In this document: positions 23,413 to 34,952 of the stretch, piece by piece
Layout of the letters: each line of letters opens with the position of its first letter
Numbering within the stretch: the stretch's first letter is position 1
Assembly (NCBI RefSeq): GCF_006738645.1
Contig: NZ_AP019700.1
Coordinates: 2,554,001-2,618,000 of the forward strand
DNA from: Stella humosa
GTDB lineage: Bacteria; Pseudomonadota; Alphaproteobacteria; ATCC43930; Allostellaceae
DNA length: 64,000 nucleotides
Direction of reading: 5' to 3'
Made by a program: the position numbers and the translations under genes
The notes under the pieces: model-generated
What the model was told of the DNA's origin: nothing
Databases searched by the model: none
The model's input: the letters and a program-made list of their open reading frames with translations, nothing else

Positions 23413-23871
23413 ATGCGATGCCCGTTCTGCGGGTCGGACGACACGCAGGTCAAGGATAGCCGGCCGACCGACGACAAGGCGGCGATCCGCCGCCGGCGGT
23501 CGTGCCCCAATTGCGGGGCACGGTTCACCACCTTCGAGCGCGTGCAACTGCGCGAACTGACCATCGTCAAGAAGACGGGGCAGCGCCAGCAGTTCGACCG
23601 CGACAAGCTGGCCCGGTCGATCTTCATCGCGCTGCGCAAGCGCCCGGTGGAGCCCGAGCGGATCGAGCGGGTCATCAACGGCATCGTCCGCCGGCTGGAG
23701 AGCGCGGGCGAGAGCGAGATCCCGTCCGACATGATCGGCCAGTACGTGATGGAGGCCCTGTCGCAGCTCGACCCGGTCGCCTATGTCCGCTTCGCCTCGG
23801 TCTATCGCAACTTCCGCGAGGCCAAGGACTTCGAGGATTTCGTTGGTCGGCTCGGCGGTGACCCAGACTAG
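23413..23871 (+). CDS. nrdR: Transcriptional repressor NrdR
   Basis: This is a 152-residue protein with a zinc ribbon of Cys3, Cys6, Cys31 and Cys34 followed by an ATP-cone domain (about 49-139: [19 protein letters not shown].). NrdR senses ATP/dATP and represses ribonucleotide reductase genes through NrdR boxes. No nrd gene is in the window. Its end overlaps the most likely ribD start (GTG at 23858) by 14 bases. Confidence 0.96.
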   Translation: MRCPFCGSDDTQVKDSRPTDDKAAIRRRRSCPNCGARFTTFERVQLRELTIVKKTGQRQQFDRDKLARSIFIALRKRPVEPERIERVINGIVRRLESAGESEIPSDMIGQYVMEALSQLDPVAYVRFASVYRNFREAKDFEDFVGRLGGDPD

Positions 23872-24997
23872 GGCGCCAGATCCGGGATCCGACGATGTCC
23901 GCCACATGCGGGCGGCCCTGGCGCTGGCGGATCGCAACCTTGGCCGCGTATGGCCCAACCCGTCCGCGGGCTGCGTCATCGTGCGCGCCGGGCGCGTGGT
24001 CGGCCGCGGCTGGACCCAGCCCGGCGGCCGGCCGCATGCCGAGGTCGAGGCGCTGGGACGGGCAGGGGCGGCCGCCCGCGGTGCCACGGTCTATGTCTCG
24101 CTCGAGCCCTGCTGCCATTGGGGACGCACGCCACCCTGCACCGACGCGCTGACGGCGGCCGGCGTCGCGCGCGTCGTCTATGCCGTCGACGACCCCGACC
24201 CGCGCGTCAGCGGCAAGGGGGCGGAGCGGCTGCGCGCGGCCGGCATCGACGTCCGTTCCGGCGTGCTGGCAGCGGAGGCCGAGGCGCTCAACGAAGGCTT
24301 CTTCCGCCGCATGCAGGACGGCCGGCCGCTGGTGACGCTGAAGGTCGCGACCAGCCTGGACGGCCGGATCGCTGCCCATACCGGCGCCAGCCGCTGGATC
24401 ACCGGCGCGCCCGCCCGCGCCCACGGCCATCTGCTGCGCGCGCGCCATGACGGCGTCATGGTCGGCATCGGCACGGCGCTGGCCGACGAACCACAGCTCA
24501 CCTGCCGGCTGGCCGGCCTCGAGGACCGCCACCCGGTGCGCATCGTCGTCGACAGCCGCCTGCGCCTGCCGTTGACCGCCCGGCTGGTCCAGGAAGCGGC
24601 CGAGGCGCCGGTCTGGCTGTTGACGCTGCCCGATGCCGACCCGGCCCGCCGCCATGCCTTCGAGGATTGCGGCGTCACCGTCATCTCCGTATCGCCGCGC
24701 GAGACCGGCACGCTCGACATGGCGGCCGCGATGGCGGCCCTGGCCGGGCGCGGCCTCACCCGGGTGCTGGTGGAGGGCGGCGGCCGGCTGGCGGCGACCC
24801 TGCTGCGCGACGACCTGGTCGATCATCTGGAGTGGTTTCGTGCCCCCACCATCATCGGCGGGGACGGGGTGCCGGCGGCGGTCGCCTTCGGCATAGTCCG
24901 GCCCGACGACGCGCCGCGGTTCGAGCGCGTCGCGGTGCGGGAACTGGGCGTGGATATCCTGGAGCGTTACCGGCGCCTTCGTCATGAACGGGTTTGA
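23858..24997 (+). CDS. ribD: Bifunctional riboflavin deaminase/reductase RibD
   Basis: The protein has about 379 residues. The N-terminal deaminase domain carries the zinc motif HAEVEAL plus [15 protein letters not shown]; the C-terminal reductase domain begins around [23 protein letters not shown]. It catalyses two steps from the GTP-derived pyrimidine to 5-amino-6-ribitylamino-uracil phosphate. I chose GTG 23858 because the conserved family start ([20 protein letters not shown]) requires residues before the ATG at 23906. This start overlaps nrdR. No FMN riboswitch is visible upstream, so expression likely follows the glyA-nrdR transcript. Confidence 0.93.
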   Translation: MTQTRAPDPGSDDVRHMRAALALADRNLGRVWPNPSAGCVIVRAGRVVGRGWTQPGGRPHAEVEALGRAGAAARGATVYVSLEPCCHWGRTPPCTDALTAAGVARVVYAVDDPDPRVSGKGAERLRAAGIDVRSGVLAAEAEALNEGFFRRMQDGRPLVTLKVATSLDGRIAAHTGASRWITGAPARAHGHLLRARHDGVMVGIGTALADEPQLTCRLAGLEDRHPVRIVVDSRLRLPLTARLVQEAAEAPVWLLTLPDADPARRHAFEDCGVTVISVSPRETGTLDMAAAMAALAGRGLTRVLVEGGGRLAATLLRDDLVDHLEWFRAPTIIGGDGVPAAVAFGIVRPDDAPRFERVAVRELGVDILERYRRLRHERV

Positions 24998-25124
24998 CGC
25001 GCCGGGCGGGAAGCCTTAGACCGCCTCCCGCATCGACCGCCGCCCGTCCCTGGCGAAGCGGCGGGTGCGGCACCAACTGAAGCGATGCCGAGGCCCGCCG
25101 GGCCCAATCCAGGATCGAGGCACC

Positions 25125-25718
25125 ATGTTCACCGGCATCACCGTCGATCGCGGCCGTGTCTCCGCAATTGAGGCAAGAGGGGACACTTACCTCACGATCG
25201 ACACAAGGCTGCCGCCGCGCGACCTGGCCGACGGCGCGTCCGTCGCCTGCAACGGCTGCTGCCTGACGGTGATCGCGGCGGGCGAGGGCTGGTTCCAGGT
25301 GTCGGCGTCGGCCGAGACGCTGGCCTGCACGACGCTCGGTGCCTGGCGGGTGGGCACGACCGTGAACCTGGAAGCCGCATTGCGCCTGGGCGACACGCTG
25401 GGCGGCCATCTGGTATCGGGCCATGTCGATGGCCTGGCCATCCTGGCCGACGTCCGGCCGGAGGGCGACAGCGTGCGCATGCTGTTCGACGTGCCCGAGC
25501 ATCTGGCGCGCTTCGTCGCGGCCAAGGGGTCGGTGGCGCTGGACGGGGTGTCGCTGACGGTCAACCAGGTTGACGGTCGCCGCTTCGGCGTGAACATCAT
25601 CCCCCACACCCTCGCCGTGACGACGCTGGGCCAGGCCAAGCCGGGCGACGCGGTCAATTTCGAGATCGACACGATCGCGCGATACGTCGCACGTCTTCTG
25701 GGAAAGGACGCAGCGTGA
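25125..25718 (+). CDS. ribE: Riboflavin synthase alpha subunit
   Basis: This is a 197-residue protein made of two lumazine-binding repeats, each beginning with a motif like MFTGITVDRGRV and LGGHLVSGHVDG. It dismutates 6,7-dimethyl-8-ribityllumazine to riboflavin. ATG at 25125 matches the invariant MFTGI family start. The stop overlaps the ribB GTG (GTGA), showing translational coupling. A 127-bp gap separates it from ribD with no recognisable FMN element. Confidence 0.95.
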   Translation: MFTGITVDRGRVSAIEARGDTYLTIDTRLPPRDLADGASVACNGCCLTVIAAGEGWFQVSASAETLACTTLGAWRVGTTVNLEAALRLGDTLGGHLVSGHVDGLAILADVRPEGDSVRMLFDVPEHLARFVAAKGSVALDGVSLTVNQVDGRRFGVNIIPHTLAVTTLGQAKPGDAVNFEIDTIARYVARLLGKDAA

Positions 25719-26836
25719 GCTTTACCGAGGTCCAGTCGCCGATCGAGCAGATCATCGAGGAGGCGCGCAACGGGCGCATGTTCATCCTCGTCGACGACGA
25801 GGACCGGGAGAACGAGGGCGACCTCGTCATCCCCGGCCAGATGGCCACGCCCGAGGCGATCAACTTCATGGCCAAGCATGGGCGCGGCCTGATCTGCCTG
25901 GCGCTGACCCGCCGCCGGGTGGAGGCGCTGGGCCTGCCGCTGATGCCGCAGCAGAACGCCTCCCGCCTGTCGACCGCCTTCACCGTCTCGATCGAGGCCA
26001 AGGACGGCGTCACCACCGGCATTTCCGCGCCGGACCGCGCGCGCACCATCGCGGTCGCCATCGACCCGGGCGCCGGGGCCGGCGACATCGTCACGCCCGG
26101 GCACATCTTCCCGCTGGTCGCGCGCGACGGCGGCGTGCTGGTGCGCACCGGCCATACCGAGGCCGCGGTCGACATCTCGCGCCTGGCAGGCCTCAACCCC
26201 TCGGGCGTGATTTGCGAGATCATGAACGACGACGGCACCATGGCGCGCCGGGCAGACCTGATCGCGTTCGCCCAGCTACACGGGCTGAAGATCGCCACCA
26301 TCTCGGACCTGATCGCCTATCGCCGCCGCCACGACCGCATCGTCGAGCGCGCGGTGGAAAGCACGCTGGAAAGCCGCTTCGGCGGCGGTTTCCGCATGTG
26401 CGTCTACGTCAACAAGGTGGCCTATGCCGAGCATATCGCGCTGGTGAAGGGCGACCTGTCGGCGCCGGGCCCGGTGCTGGTGCGCATGCATGCGCTGAAC
26501 GTGCTGGACGACGTGCTGGGCGACACCGGCAGCGGTCGCGGCGGCGAGCTTGAAGCCTCCATGCGCGCCATCGGCGAGGCCGGCCGCGGCGTCGTGGTGC
26601 TGATCCGCGAACCCCTGCCTTCCAGCCTGACCGACCGGGTGCGCTCGAAGGTGCGCGGCGAGCCGCAGACGGGTGGCGAGCTGCGCGACTATGGCGTCGG
26701 CGCGCAGATCCTGCTGGATCTCGGCGTGCGCGAGCTGATCTTGCTGTCGAACCGGCCAAAGACGCTGATCGGGGTCGAAGGTTATGGCCTGACCGTGGTC
26801 GAGCAGCGCGCGATTTCCGATGGAACGGATCATTGA
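25715..26836 (+). CDS. ribB: 3,4-dihydroxy-2-butanone 4-phosphate synthase with degenerate GTP cyclohydrolase II-like domain
   Basis: The protein has 373 residues. Residues ~1-205 are a complete RibB domain ([40 protein letters not shown]). Residues ~210-373 are RibA-like, but where active GTP cyclohydrolase II has HSECxTGD..GSxRCDCG this protein reads [22 protein letters not shown], so the zinc cysteines are absent. It therefore probably supplies only the dihydroxybutanone phosphate half (RibBX-type). A separate ribA would be needed elsewhere in the genome. The start is GTG, overlapping the ribE stop. Confidence 0.92.
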   Translation: MSFTEVQSPIEQIIEEARNGRMFILVDDEDRENEGDLVIPGQMATPEAINFMAKHGRGLICLALTRRRVEALGLPLMPQQNASRLSTAFTVSIEAKDGVTTGISAPDRARTIAVAIDPGAGAGDIVTPGHIFPLVARDGGVLVRTGHTEAAVDISRLAGLNPSGVICEIMNDDGTMARRADLIAFAQLHGLKIATISDLIAYRRRHDRIVERAVESTLESRFGGGFRMCVYVNKVAYAEHIALVKGDLSAPGPVLVRMHALNVLDDVLGDTGSGRGGELEASMRAIGEAGRGVVVLIREPLPSSLTDRVRSKVRGEPQTGGELRDYGVGAQILLDLGVRELILLSNRPKTLIGVEGYGLTVVEQRAISDGTDH

Positions 26837-26837
26837 G

Positions 26838-27296
26838 ATGAAGCAGCCCCATATCCTGATCGTGGAAGCTCGCTTCTACGACGACCTGGCAGATGAACTG
26901 GTGAAGGGCGCCGTCGGCCGGCTGGCCGCCGCCGGCGCAACGCACGACCGCATCTCGGTCCCGGGGGCGTTCGAGATCCCGGCAGCGATCGCGTTCGCCG
27001 AGCGCGCCGGCCGGGCGGTCGCCAGCGCCACCCGCTATGACGGCTATGTGGCGCTCGGCTGCGTCATCCGGGGCGAGACGACCCACTACGACTATGTCTG
27101 CGGCGAGAGCGCGCGCGGCCTGCAGGACCTGGCGGTGCGCGACGGGCTGGCGATCGGCTATGGCATCCTGACGGTCGAGAACGGCGCCCAGGCCTGGGCG
27201 CGTGCACGCGTCAGCGAAAAGAACAAGGGCGGCGATGCCGCCACCGCCTGCCTGGCCATGATCGAGCTGAAACGCAAGCTGGGGCTGCGCTCGTGA
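26838..27296 (+). CDS. ribH: 6,7-dimethyl-8-ribityllumazine synthase
   Basis: At about 152 residues this is the normal RibH length. Motifs include [31 protein letters not shown] and [20 protein letters not shown]. It condenses the RibD and RibB products into the lumazine precursor. ATG at 26838 follows the ribB stop by one base; an in-frame ATG at 26820 would overlap ribB by 17 bases and is less likely. Its own stop overlaps the nusB GTG. Confidence 0.95.
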   Translation: MKQPHILIVEARFYDDLADELVKGAVGRLAAAGATHDRISVPGAFEIPAAIAFAERAGRAVASATRYDGYVALGCVIRGETTHYDYVCGESARGLQDLAVRDGLAIGYGILTVENGAQAWARARVSEKNKGGDAATACLAMIELKRKLGLRS

Positions 27297-27832
27297 CCGA
27301 CGAGACCCCGACCGCGCCTGCGGCCACCGGCACGACCGGCGCCCGCCGTTCCTCCCGCCTGGCCGCCGTGCAGACGCTCTACCAGATGGAGTTCACCGGC
27401 ACCTCGGCCCGGCTGGCGATTGCCGAATTCATGCGCCACCGCCTGGGCACGACCGCCGACCCGACCGCCGATGCCGGCGAGGAGGAGCCGCTGGAGGCGC
27501 CCGATCGCCTGCTGTTCGCGGCCATCGTCGAGGGCGTGAAGGACCGCACGGGCGAGCTCGACACGCTGATCGGCTCGGCCCTGTCTGGCGAATGGAAGGT
27601 GGAGCGGCTGGAGGTCATCCTGCGCGCCATCCTGCGGGCGGGCACGTTCGAGCTGCTGACCCGGCCCGACACCGCGCCCGCCATCATCATCAACGACTAT
27701 GTCGACGTCGCCCATGCCTTCTTCACGCAGAAGGAGCCGGGCCTGGTGAATGCCGTCCTGGACCGGCTGGGGCGCCGCCTGCGCCAGGGGATGGAGGAGG
27801 GGCGGCGTGCCGGAACCGGCACCGCTGGGTGA
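27293..27832 (+). CDS. nusB: Transcription antitermination protein NusB
   Basis: This is a 179-residue all-helical NusB protein with the N-terminal [19 protein letters not shown] and the C-terminal [29 protein letters not shown]. It binds boxA RNA with NusE in rRNA antitermination. The GTG start overlaps the ribH stop (GTGA). The rib-nusB-thiL order is widely conserved. The thiL start lies within the nusB coding end. Confidence 0.95.
   Translation: MTDETPTAPAATGTTGARRSSRLAAVQTLYQMEFTGTSARLAIAEFMRHRLGTTADPTADAGEEEPLEAPDRLLFAAIVEGVKDRTGELDTLIGSALSGEWKVERLEVILRAILRAGTFELLTRPDTAPAIIINDYVDVAHAFFTQKEPGLVNAVLDRLGRRLRQGMEEGRRAGTGTAG
27793..27800 (+). promoter_or_regulatory. Strong ribosome-binding site deciding the thiL start
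   Basis: GGAGGAGG inside the 3' end of nusB, 6 nt ahead of GTG 27807, is a near-ideal Shine-Dalgarno sequence and fixes the thiL start inside nusB. Confidence 0.6.
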
Positions 27833-28778
27833 GTTCGACCGGATCCGCCGCCATTTCCGGCCGCTGACGGCGAACAGCCCGGGCGCACTCGACCTGACCG
27901 ACGATGCCGCCCTGCTGGCGCCGTCGGCGGGGCACGAGCTGGTGGTCACGGTCGATGCCTTGGTGGAATCGGTGCATTTCCGCCCCGAGGACCCGCCGGA
28001 CCTGGTCGCGCGCAAGATGCTGCGCGTCAACCTGTCGGACCTGGCGGCCATGGGCGCCCGTCCGCTCGGCTATGTCATGACCACCGCCCTGCCGCTGCGC
28101 TGCGGGGAGGACTGGCTGGCGGCGTTCGCGGCCGGCCTGGCGACCGACCAGGCGGAATTCGCGGTCGGGCTGCTGGGGGGCGATTCGGTGGCGACACCCG
28201 GCCCGATCACCCTGTCGCTCACCGCCTTCGGCGAGGTGCCGGCCGGTGCCGCCATCCGCCGGAACGGCGCCCGCGCGGGCGACACGGTATTCGTCACCGG
28301 CACGATCGGCGACGGCGCCCTGGGGTTGCTGGCGCCGACCGGGCGCCTGGATTTCCTGGACGAAGAGCATCGCCGGTTCCTGGCCGATCGCTACCTGCTG
28401 CCCCGGCCGCGCTGTGCCGTGGGACCGGCATTGCGCGGGATCGCGCACGCCATGCTCGATGTCTCGGACGGGCTGCTGGGCGACCTTGGCCACATCACGG
28501 AGGGTTCCGGCGCCGCGGCCGAGATCGACCGCGACCGGGTGCCGCTGTCGCCGGCCGCCGGGGCGGCCGTCGCGCATGACCCAGCACTGTGGGACGTCGT
28601 GCTCGGCGGCGGGGATGACTACGAGCTGCTGTTCACCGCCTCCGGGCCGGTTCCGCCGATGATCGCCGGCGTGCCGGTGACGTCCATCGGCCGGGTAGTG
28701 GCGGGGTCGGGGGTTCGCGTGCTAGACGGCTCGGGTCGTTCGTTGACGGTGGCCGCGTCGGGCTATCGCCACTTCTGA
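27807..28778 (+). CDS. thiL: Thiamine-monophosphate kinase
   Basis: This is a 323-residue ThiL protein: N-terminal [13 protein letters not shown], the Mg/ATP motif LTDDAALL, RKMLRVNLSDLAAMGARPLGYV, and LLGGDS. It phosphorylates thiamine monophosphate to the active cofactor thiamine diphosphate. The start is GTG 27807, after GGAGGAGG, overlapping the nusB end by 26 bases. It is the last gene of the rib-nusB-thiL operon. Confidence 0.95.
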   Translation: MPEPAPLGEFDRIRRHFRPLTANSPGALDLTDDAALLAPSAGHELVVTVDALVESVHFRPEDPPDLVARKMLRVNLSDLAAMGARPLGYVMTTALPLRCGEDWLAAFAAGLATDQAEFAVGLLGGDSVATPGPITLSLTAFGEVPAGAAIRRNGARAGDTVFVTGTIGDGALGLLAPTGRLDFLDEEHRRFLADRYLLPRPRCAVGPALRGIAHAMLDVSDGLLGDLGHITEGSGAAAEIDRDRVPLSPAAGAAVAHDPALWDVVLGGGDDYELLFTASGPVPPMIAGVPVTSIGRVVAGSGVRVLDGSGRSLTVAASGYRHF

Positions 28779-28812
28779 CGCGGTTCCCCACCTCCGCGGA
28801 AGTGTAGCATCC

Positions 28813-30003
28813 ATGTCTGCGCCCGTTCCGTTCGCCGCGAAGGCGAACGTCGCCCTTCTTGCGCTCTGCCAGGCCCTGTCGATGACCTCCACCAACGTGA
28901 TCATGGTGGTGACGGGGCTGGTAGGGCTGTCGCTGGCCGACGACAAGTCGCTGGCGACCGTGCCGCTCGGCCTGCAGTTCACCGCCATGATGCTGTCGAC
29001 GGTGCCGTCGGCCGTGATCATGAAGCGGTTCGGCCGCCGCGTCGGCTTCACCTGCGGATCGGTCACCGGCATCGCAGGCGCGCTGCTCGCCACCTGGGCA
29101 ATCCTCGAGGCCTCTTTCTGGGGCTTCGCCGGGGCCAGCTTCGTCATCGGCTTCGCCAACGGCGTCTCGCAGCTCTACCGCTTCGCCGCCGCCGACGCCG
29201 CACCCGAGCAGTTCCGCAGCCGCGCCATCTCGCTGGTGATGGCGGGCGGCATCATCTCGGCCTCGTTCGGGCCGGAGTTCGCCAAATGGTCGCGCGACCT
29301 GCTGGCGCCGGTGCTGTTCGCGGGCTGCTTCCTGGTGGTGGCCGCCCTCCATGCCAGTGCTGTCGTGGTGCAGCAGTTCTTGCGCATCCCGCCACCCAGC
29401 CGCGCCGAACGGCGCGACCAGGGGCGCCCGCTATGGGAGATCGCGCGCCAGCCGACCTTCATCGTCGCCGTGCTGGGCGGCATGATCGGCTATGCCGTCA
29501 TGTCGCTGGTGATGACCTCGACGCCGCTTGCCATGGCCGCCTGCAACCTGCCGTTCGAGGACTCGGCCTTCGTCATCCAATGGCATGCGCTGGGCATGTA
29601 CGTCCCGGCCTTCTTCACCGGGCACCTGATCCATCGATTCGGCGTCATCAACGTCATGCTGGCCGGCATCGCGCTGAACGTCGCCTGCATCGTCATCAAT
29701 ATTTCCGGCCTGGATCTCCTCAATTTCTGGACCGGCCTGATGCTGTTGGGCGTGGGCTGGAATTTCGTCTTCGTCGGCGCCACCACGCTCCTGACCCGCA
29801 CCCACACCATCTCCGAGCGCGCGAAAGTCCAGTCTTTCAACGATTTCCTGGTCTTCGGCCTGGTCACGATCGCATCCTTCTCGTCGGGCGCCCTCTTGCA
29901 GAACCTGGGCTGGTCGGCCGTCAACCTGGGCGTGGCACCGCTGCTGCTGGCCGTGCTGGCGGCGATCCTCTGGCTGCGGGCGCGCCAACCCGCCCTGGCC
30001 TGA
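28813..30003 (+). CDS. MFS transporter
   Basis: This is a 396-residue inner-membrane protein with about 12 hydrophobic helices and the major facilitator loop [13 protein letters not shown] between helices 2 and 3. The pattern [36 protein letters not shown] in the second half is typical of a subgroup of uncharacterised MFS proteins. It lies 34 bp after thiL and may be cotranscribed with it. The substrate and direction of transport cannot be told. Confidence 0.88.
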   Translation: MSAPVPFAAKANVALLALCQALSMTSTNVIMVVTGLVGLSLADDKSLATVPLGLQFTAMMLSTVPSAVIMKRFGRRVGFTCGSVTGIAGALLATWAILEASFWGFAGASFVIGFANGVSQLYRFAAADAAPEQFRSRAISLVMAGGIISASFGPEFAKWSRDLLAPVLFAGCFLVVAALHASAVVVQQFLRIPPPSRAERRDQGRPLWEIARQPTFIVAVLGGMIGYAVMSLVMTSTPLAMAACNLPFEDSAFVIQWHALGMYVPAFFTGHLIHRFGVINVMLAGIALNVACIVINISGLDLLNFWTGLMLLGVGWNFVFVGATTLLTRTHTISERAKVQSFNDFLVFGLVTIASFSSGALLQNLGWSAVNLGVAPLLLAVLAAILWLRARQPALA

Positions 30004-30178
30004 GGCCGCGGCGCCCTGCCTAGAAATAGTCACCAAACCGCCTCTTGTTGCGCGGAATTGGGGCTTCTGGCATAACCCGCGCCGCTCTTGGGGGTGCCGG
30101 CCCGCGTGCCAGGAGGAGTGCGCGCGAGCCAGGCGGCAGGACCGTTCGCGGTCCCGGAACGTAAAGAAGGATGGGGCA

Positions 30179-32284
<2,106 letters not shown>

Positions 32285-32307
32285 CGGTCCGAGCAGGACC
32301 GGCGGGC

Positions 32308-32338
32308 AAAGGCCCCGGGGGAAACCCAGGGGCCTTTT
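32308..32338 (+). terminator. hppA intrinsic terminator
   Basis: AAAGGCCCC, one G/A mismatch, GGG, GAAA loop, CCC, GGGGCCTTT and a TTTT end form a classical hairpin. Because the stem starts with AAA it can serve the convergent pxpA (stop at 32351) too. Confidence 0.8.
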
Positions 32339-32350
32339 GTCTGTGCGGGC

Positions 32351-33127
32351 CTACCCGATGAACTGGCTGAGCGGGCGGACGACGACGCCGGCCGCCTCCA
32401 GCTTCTGGCGCAGCATGCGGGCCATGGCCACCGCGCCCTCGGTATCGCTGTGGACCGAGACGGTGTCGATGGCGGCGGGAATGCGCTTGCCCGAGACGCT
32501 GCGGATGGCGCCGTCCTCGATGAAGTCGAGGATGCGACGCGCGCATTCGTCGGCATCGTGCAGCACGGCGCCGGGCAGGTTGCGCCCGACCAGGTTGGCG
32601 TCATCGTCATAGGCGCGGTCGGCGAAGATCTCGCGCGCGATCGGCAGCCGGGCGCGTTCGCCCGCCCGCTCCAGCTCGGTATTGGGCATCGCCATCAGCA
32701 CCAGCCCTGGATCGACGGCGCGCACCGCACGCGCGATGGCGTCGGCCATGGCGGCATCGACGCAGGCCATGTTCGACATGGCGCCATGCGGCTTCACATG
32801 GGTGACCCGGTGGCCGGTGACGTGCGCCATCGCCTGGATGGCACCCAGTTGGTAGACGATCATCTTCTCCAGGTCGGCCGGGCGCTCGCCGACGATGCGG
32901 CGGCGGCCGAACCCCCACAGGTCGAAGAAACCGGGATGGGCGCCGACATCGACGCCGTTGGCCTTGGCCGTCGATACCGTCTCATGCATCACCAGCGGGT
33001 CGCCGCCGTGGAAGCCGCAGGCGACGTTGGCCGAGGTGACGATCGACAGCATCGCCTGGTCGTTGCCGATGCGATAGGCGCCGAAGCTCTCGCCCATGTC
33101 CGAATTGATGTCGACGGTCTTTGCCAT
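32351..33127 (-). CDS. pxpA: 5-oxoprolinase subunit PxpA (LamB/YcsF family)
   Basis: At 258 residues this is the standard length. The N-terminus has the family signature VDINSDMGESFGAYRIGND, and VTSANVACGFHGGDP and HPGFFDLWGFGRR follow. PxpA is the catalytic partner of PxpBC in ATP-dependent opening of 5-oxoproline (pyroglutamate) to glutamate. The gene is read divergently from the TRAP transporter operon that carries pxpB and pxpC, so the enzyme is split on both sides of a common promoter region (33128-33337). Confidence 0.95.
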   Translation of the reverse strand: MAKTVDINSDMGESFGAYRIGNDQAMLSIVTSANVACGFHGGDPLVMHETVSTAKANGVDVGAHPGFFDLWGFGRRRIVGERPADLEKMIVYQLGAIQAMAHVTGHRVTHVKPHGAMSNMACVDAAMADAIARAVRAVDPGLVLMAMPNTELERAGERARLPIAREIFADRAYDDDANLVGRNLPGAVLHDADECARRILDFIEDGAIRSVSGKRIPAAIDTVSVHSDTEGAVAMARMLRQKLEAAGVVVRPLSQFIG

Positions 33128-33337
33128 TCTCGCCTTCTCCGATCAACGTCCCAGCCGCCTCGCAGCTATCGCGGTACCCGCCGCCATGGTCAAGCCGTCC
33201 GCCTTGCAGTGCAGCAACGGCCCTTGACCGTACGCGACCGGCACGCGAACAATGGCAGCTCAGGGGCGGGCGGCAAGCATGTCCGAAGAGACCAGCCGGA
33301 TCGCGCGCTTCATCGTCGCAATAGGGGAGATTTGCGG

Positions 33338-34306
33338 ATGCGTTCGATCGTGACTATGGCTGCCGTTGCGGTGGCAATGTCGGCTGGCGGTGCCGTCGCC
33401 CAGACCAAGTGGAACATGCCGACGGCCTATCCGGACGGCAACTACCACACCCAGAACATCCGCTGGTTCGCCGACGAGGTGAAGAAGGCGACCGGCGGCA
33501 AGCTCGAGATCATCGTTCATTCGAACGCGGCCCTGTTCAAGATGCCGGAGATCAAGCGCGCGGTGCAGACCGGCCAGGTACCGATCGGCGAGATCCTGCT
33601 GTCAGCCTATGGCAATGAGGATCCGATCCTGGAGGCCGACAGCCTGCCGTTCCTGGCCGCCGGCTACGACAATGCCTGGAAGCTCTACCAGGCGCAGCGC
33701 CCCTACATGCAGGCGAACTTCAAGAAGCAGGGCATCACGGTCCTCTATTCCGTGGCGTGGCCGGGCCAGGGTGTCTATTCCAAGGCGCCGATCAACACGC
33801 TGGCCGATTTCAAGGGCATGAAGTTCCGGGCCTACAACGCGGTGACGGCGCGCCTGGCGGAACTGATTGGCGCGCAGCCGGCCACGGTCCAGTCCGCCGA
33901 AGTGCCGCAGGCCTTCTCGGCCGGCGTCATCAGCGCGATGATCACGTCCGGCGCCACCGGCGTCGACACCAAGGCGTGGGAGTTCTCGAAGTTCTTCTAC
34001 GAGACCGAAGCCATGCATCCGCGCAATGGCGTGCTGATCAACGACCGGGCGTTCCGGCGTCTGCCGGAGGCGCAGCAGCAGATCGTCCTGAACATCGCGG
34101 AACTGGCCGAGAAGCGCGGCTGGGAGATGATGCAGAAGGTCTCCGACGACACCAAGATGACGCTCGCGAAGAACGGCATGACGGTGGCCAAGCCGCCGGC
34201 CGCGCTCCAGGCCGACTACCAGAAGGTTGGTGCGGCACTGGTATCCGAGTGGGAGAAGAAGGCCGGCGCAGACGGCGCCGCACTCGTCGCCAAGTACCGC
34301 CAGTAG
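33338..34306 (+). CDS. TRAP transporter substrate-binding protein (DctP family)
   Basis: This 322-residue protein has a signal peptide (1-~21, ending AVA-QTK) and a DctP/SiaP periplasmic fold. Conserved family motifs are QTGQVPIGEILLS, YSVAWPGQGVYS, LADFKGMKFRAYN with the carboxylate-binding Arg, and the C-terminal helix. ATG 33338 follows AGGGGAGA at a proper distance. It captures an organic acid for the TRAP permease. Since pxpB-pxpC follow in the same operon, 5-oxoproline or a related acid is the likely ligand (inference). A strong hairpin (34321-34349) separates it from dctQ. Confidence 0.92.
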   Translation: MRSIVTMAAVAVAMSAGGAVAQTKWNMPTAYPDGNYHTQNIRWFADEVKKATGGKLEIIVHSNAALFKMPEIKRAVQTGQVPIGEILLSAYGNEDPILEADSLPFLAAGYDNAWKLYQAQRPYMQANFKKQGITVLYSVAWPGQGVYSKAPINTLADFKGMKFRAYNAVTARLAELIGAQPATVQSAEVPQAFSAGVISAMITSGATGVDTKAWEFSKFFYETEAMHPRNGVLINDRAFRRLPEAQQQIVLNIAELAEKRGWEMMQKVSDDTKMTLAKNGMTVAKPPAALQADYQKVGAALVSEWEKKAGADGAALVAKYRQ

Positions 34307-34320
34307 ACTGGCATCCAGCC

Positions 34321-34349
34321 GCGGGCCGGCCCGACAGGGGCCGGCCCGC
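34321..34349 (+). terminator. Intercistronic hairpin between TRAP binding protein and DctQ genes
   Basis: GCGGGCCGGCCC (34321-34332), loop GACAG, and GGGCCGGCCCGC (34338-34349) form a perfect 12-bp stem. It lies 14 bp after the binding-protein stop and 39 bp before dctQ. A partial terminator or 3' RNA stabiliser would yield more binding protein than permease, as expected for a TRAP system. Confidence 0.6.
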
Positions 34350-34388
34350 TTCGAATCCGGGCACTGGATTCGCGGAGGAGAGGATCGG

Positions 34389-34940
34389 ATGCGGCGGTTC
34401 CTGGACGGCCTCTACAGGGGCAGCGGAATTCTTGCCTGCGTGTTCATGGTCGGGGTCGCCGTCATGATCCTGGCGCAGATAGCCGGTCGAACGACGGGCA
34501 TCCTCGTGCCGTCGGCGGACGACATATCCGGCTACTGCATGGGCGCATCCACGTTCTTTGCTCTGGCCTACTCGCTGCGGCGCGGCGGGCACATCCGGGT
34601 CGAACTTCTGCTCCAGCGGTTCGGGCCAGGCCTGCGGCGGGTATTCGAGATCTGGTGCCTCGGCATCGCCAGCGCCATGACGGCCTATGCGACCTGGTGG
34701 TGCATCTTCCTCACCTGGGAATCCTTCATGCTGGGCGACGTGTCCCCGGGTGTCGTCCCCATCCCACTGTGGCTGCCGCAACTGTCCATGAGTGCCGGCA
34801 TCACCCTGCTGATGATCGCGTTCGTCGATGACCTGGTGACGGTGCTGCGCGGCGGGCGGGCCTCATACGAGTCCGCCAACGCGACGCTGCTCGAATCCGA
34901 CCGGCTCGGCGATGTCGCCGTCGCCCCCAAGGCCGGCTGA
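34389..34940 (+). CDS. TRAP transporter small permease (DctQ family)
   Basis: This is a 183-residue protein with four hydrophobic helices and the DctQ pattern (ILAQIAGRTTG..VPSADDISGYCMGASTFFALAYSLRRGGHIRVELLLQRF). It is the small membrane subunit that pairs with DctM. ATG 34389 follows GGAGGAGAGGATC. The C-terminal tail after helix 4 is cytoplasmic and acidic. The dctM gene follows after 12 bp. Confidence 0.92.
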   Translation: MRRFLDGLYRGSGILACVFMVGVAVMILAQIAGRTTGILVPSADDISGYCMGASTFFALAYSLRRGGHIRVELLLQRFGPGLRRVFEIWCLGIASAMTAYATWWCIFLTWESFMLGDVSPGVVPIPLWLPQLSMSAGITLLMIAFVDDLVTVLRGGRASYESANATLLESDRLGDVAVAPKAG

Positions 34941-34952
34941 GGAGGGCCCCCA

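Noticed and set aside
24998-25124. FMN riboswitch upstream of riboflavin genes
   Set aside because: I looked for AGGATA and GGGCAGGGTGAAATTCCC-like boxes before ribD, ribE and ribB and saw none.
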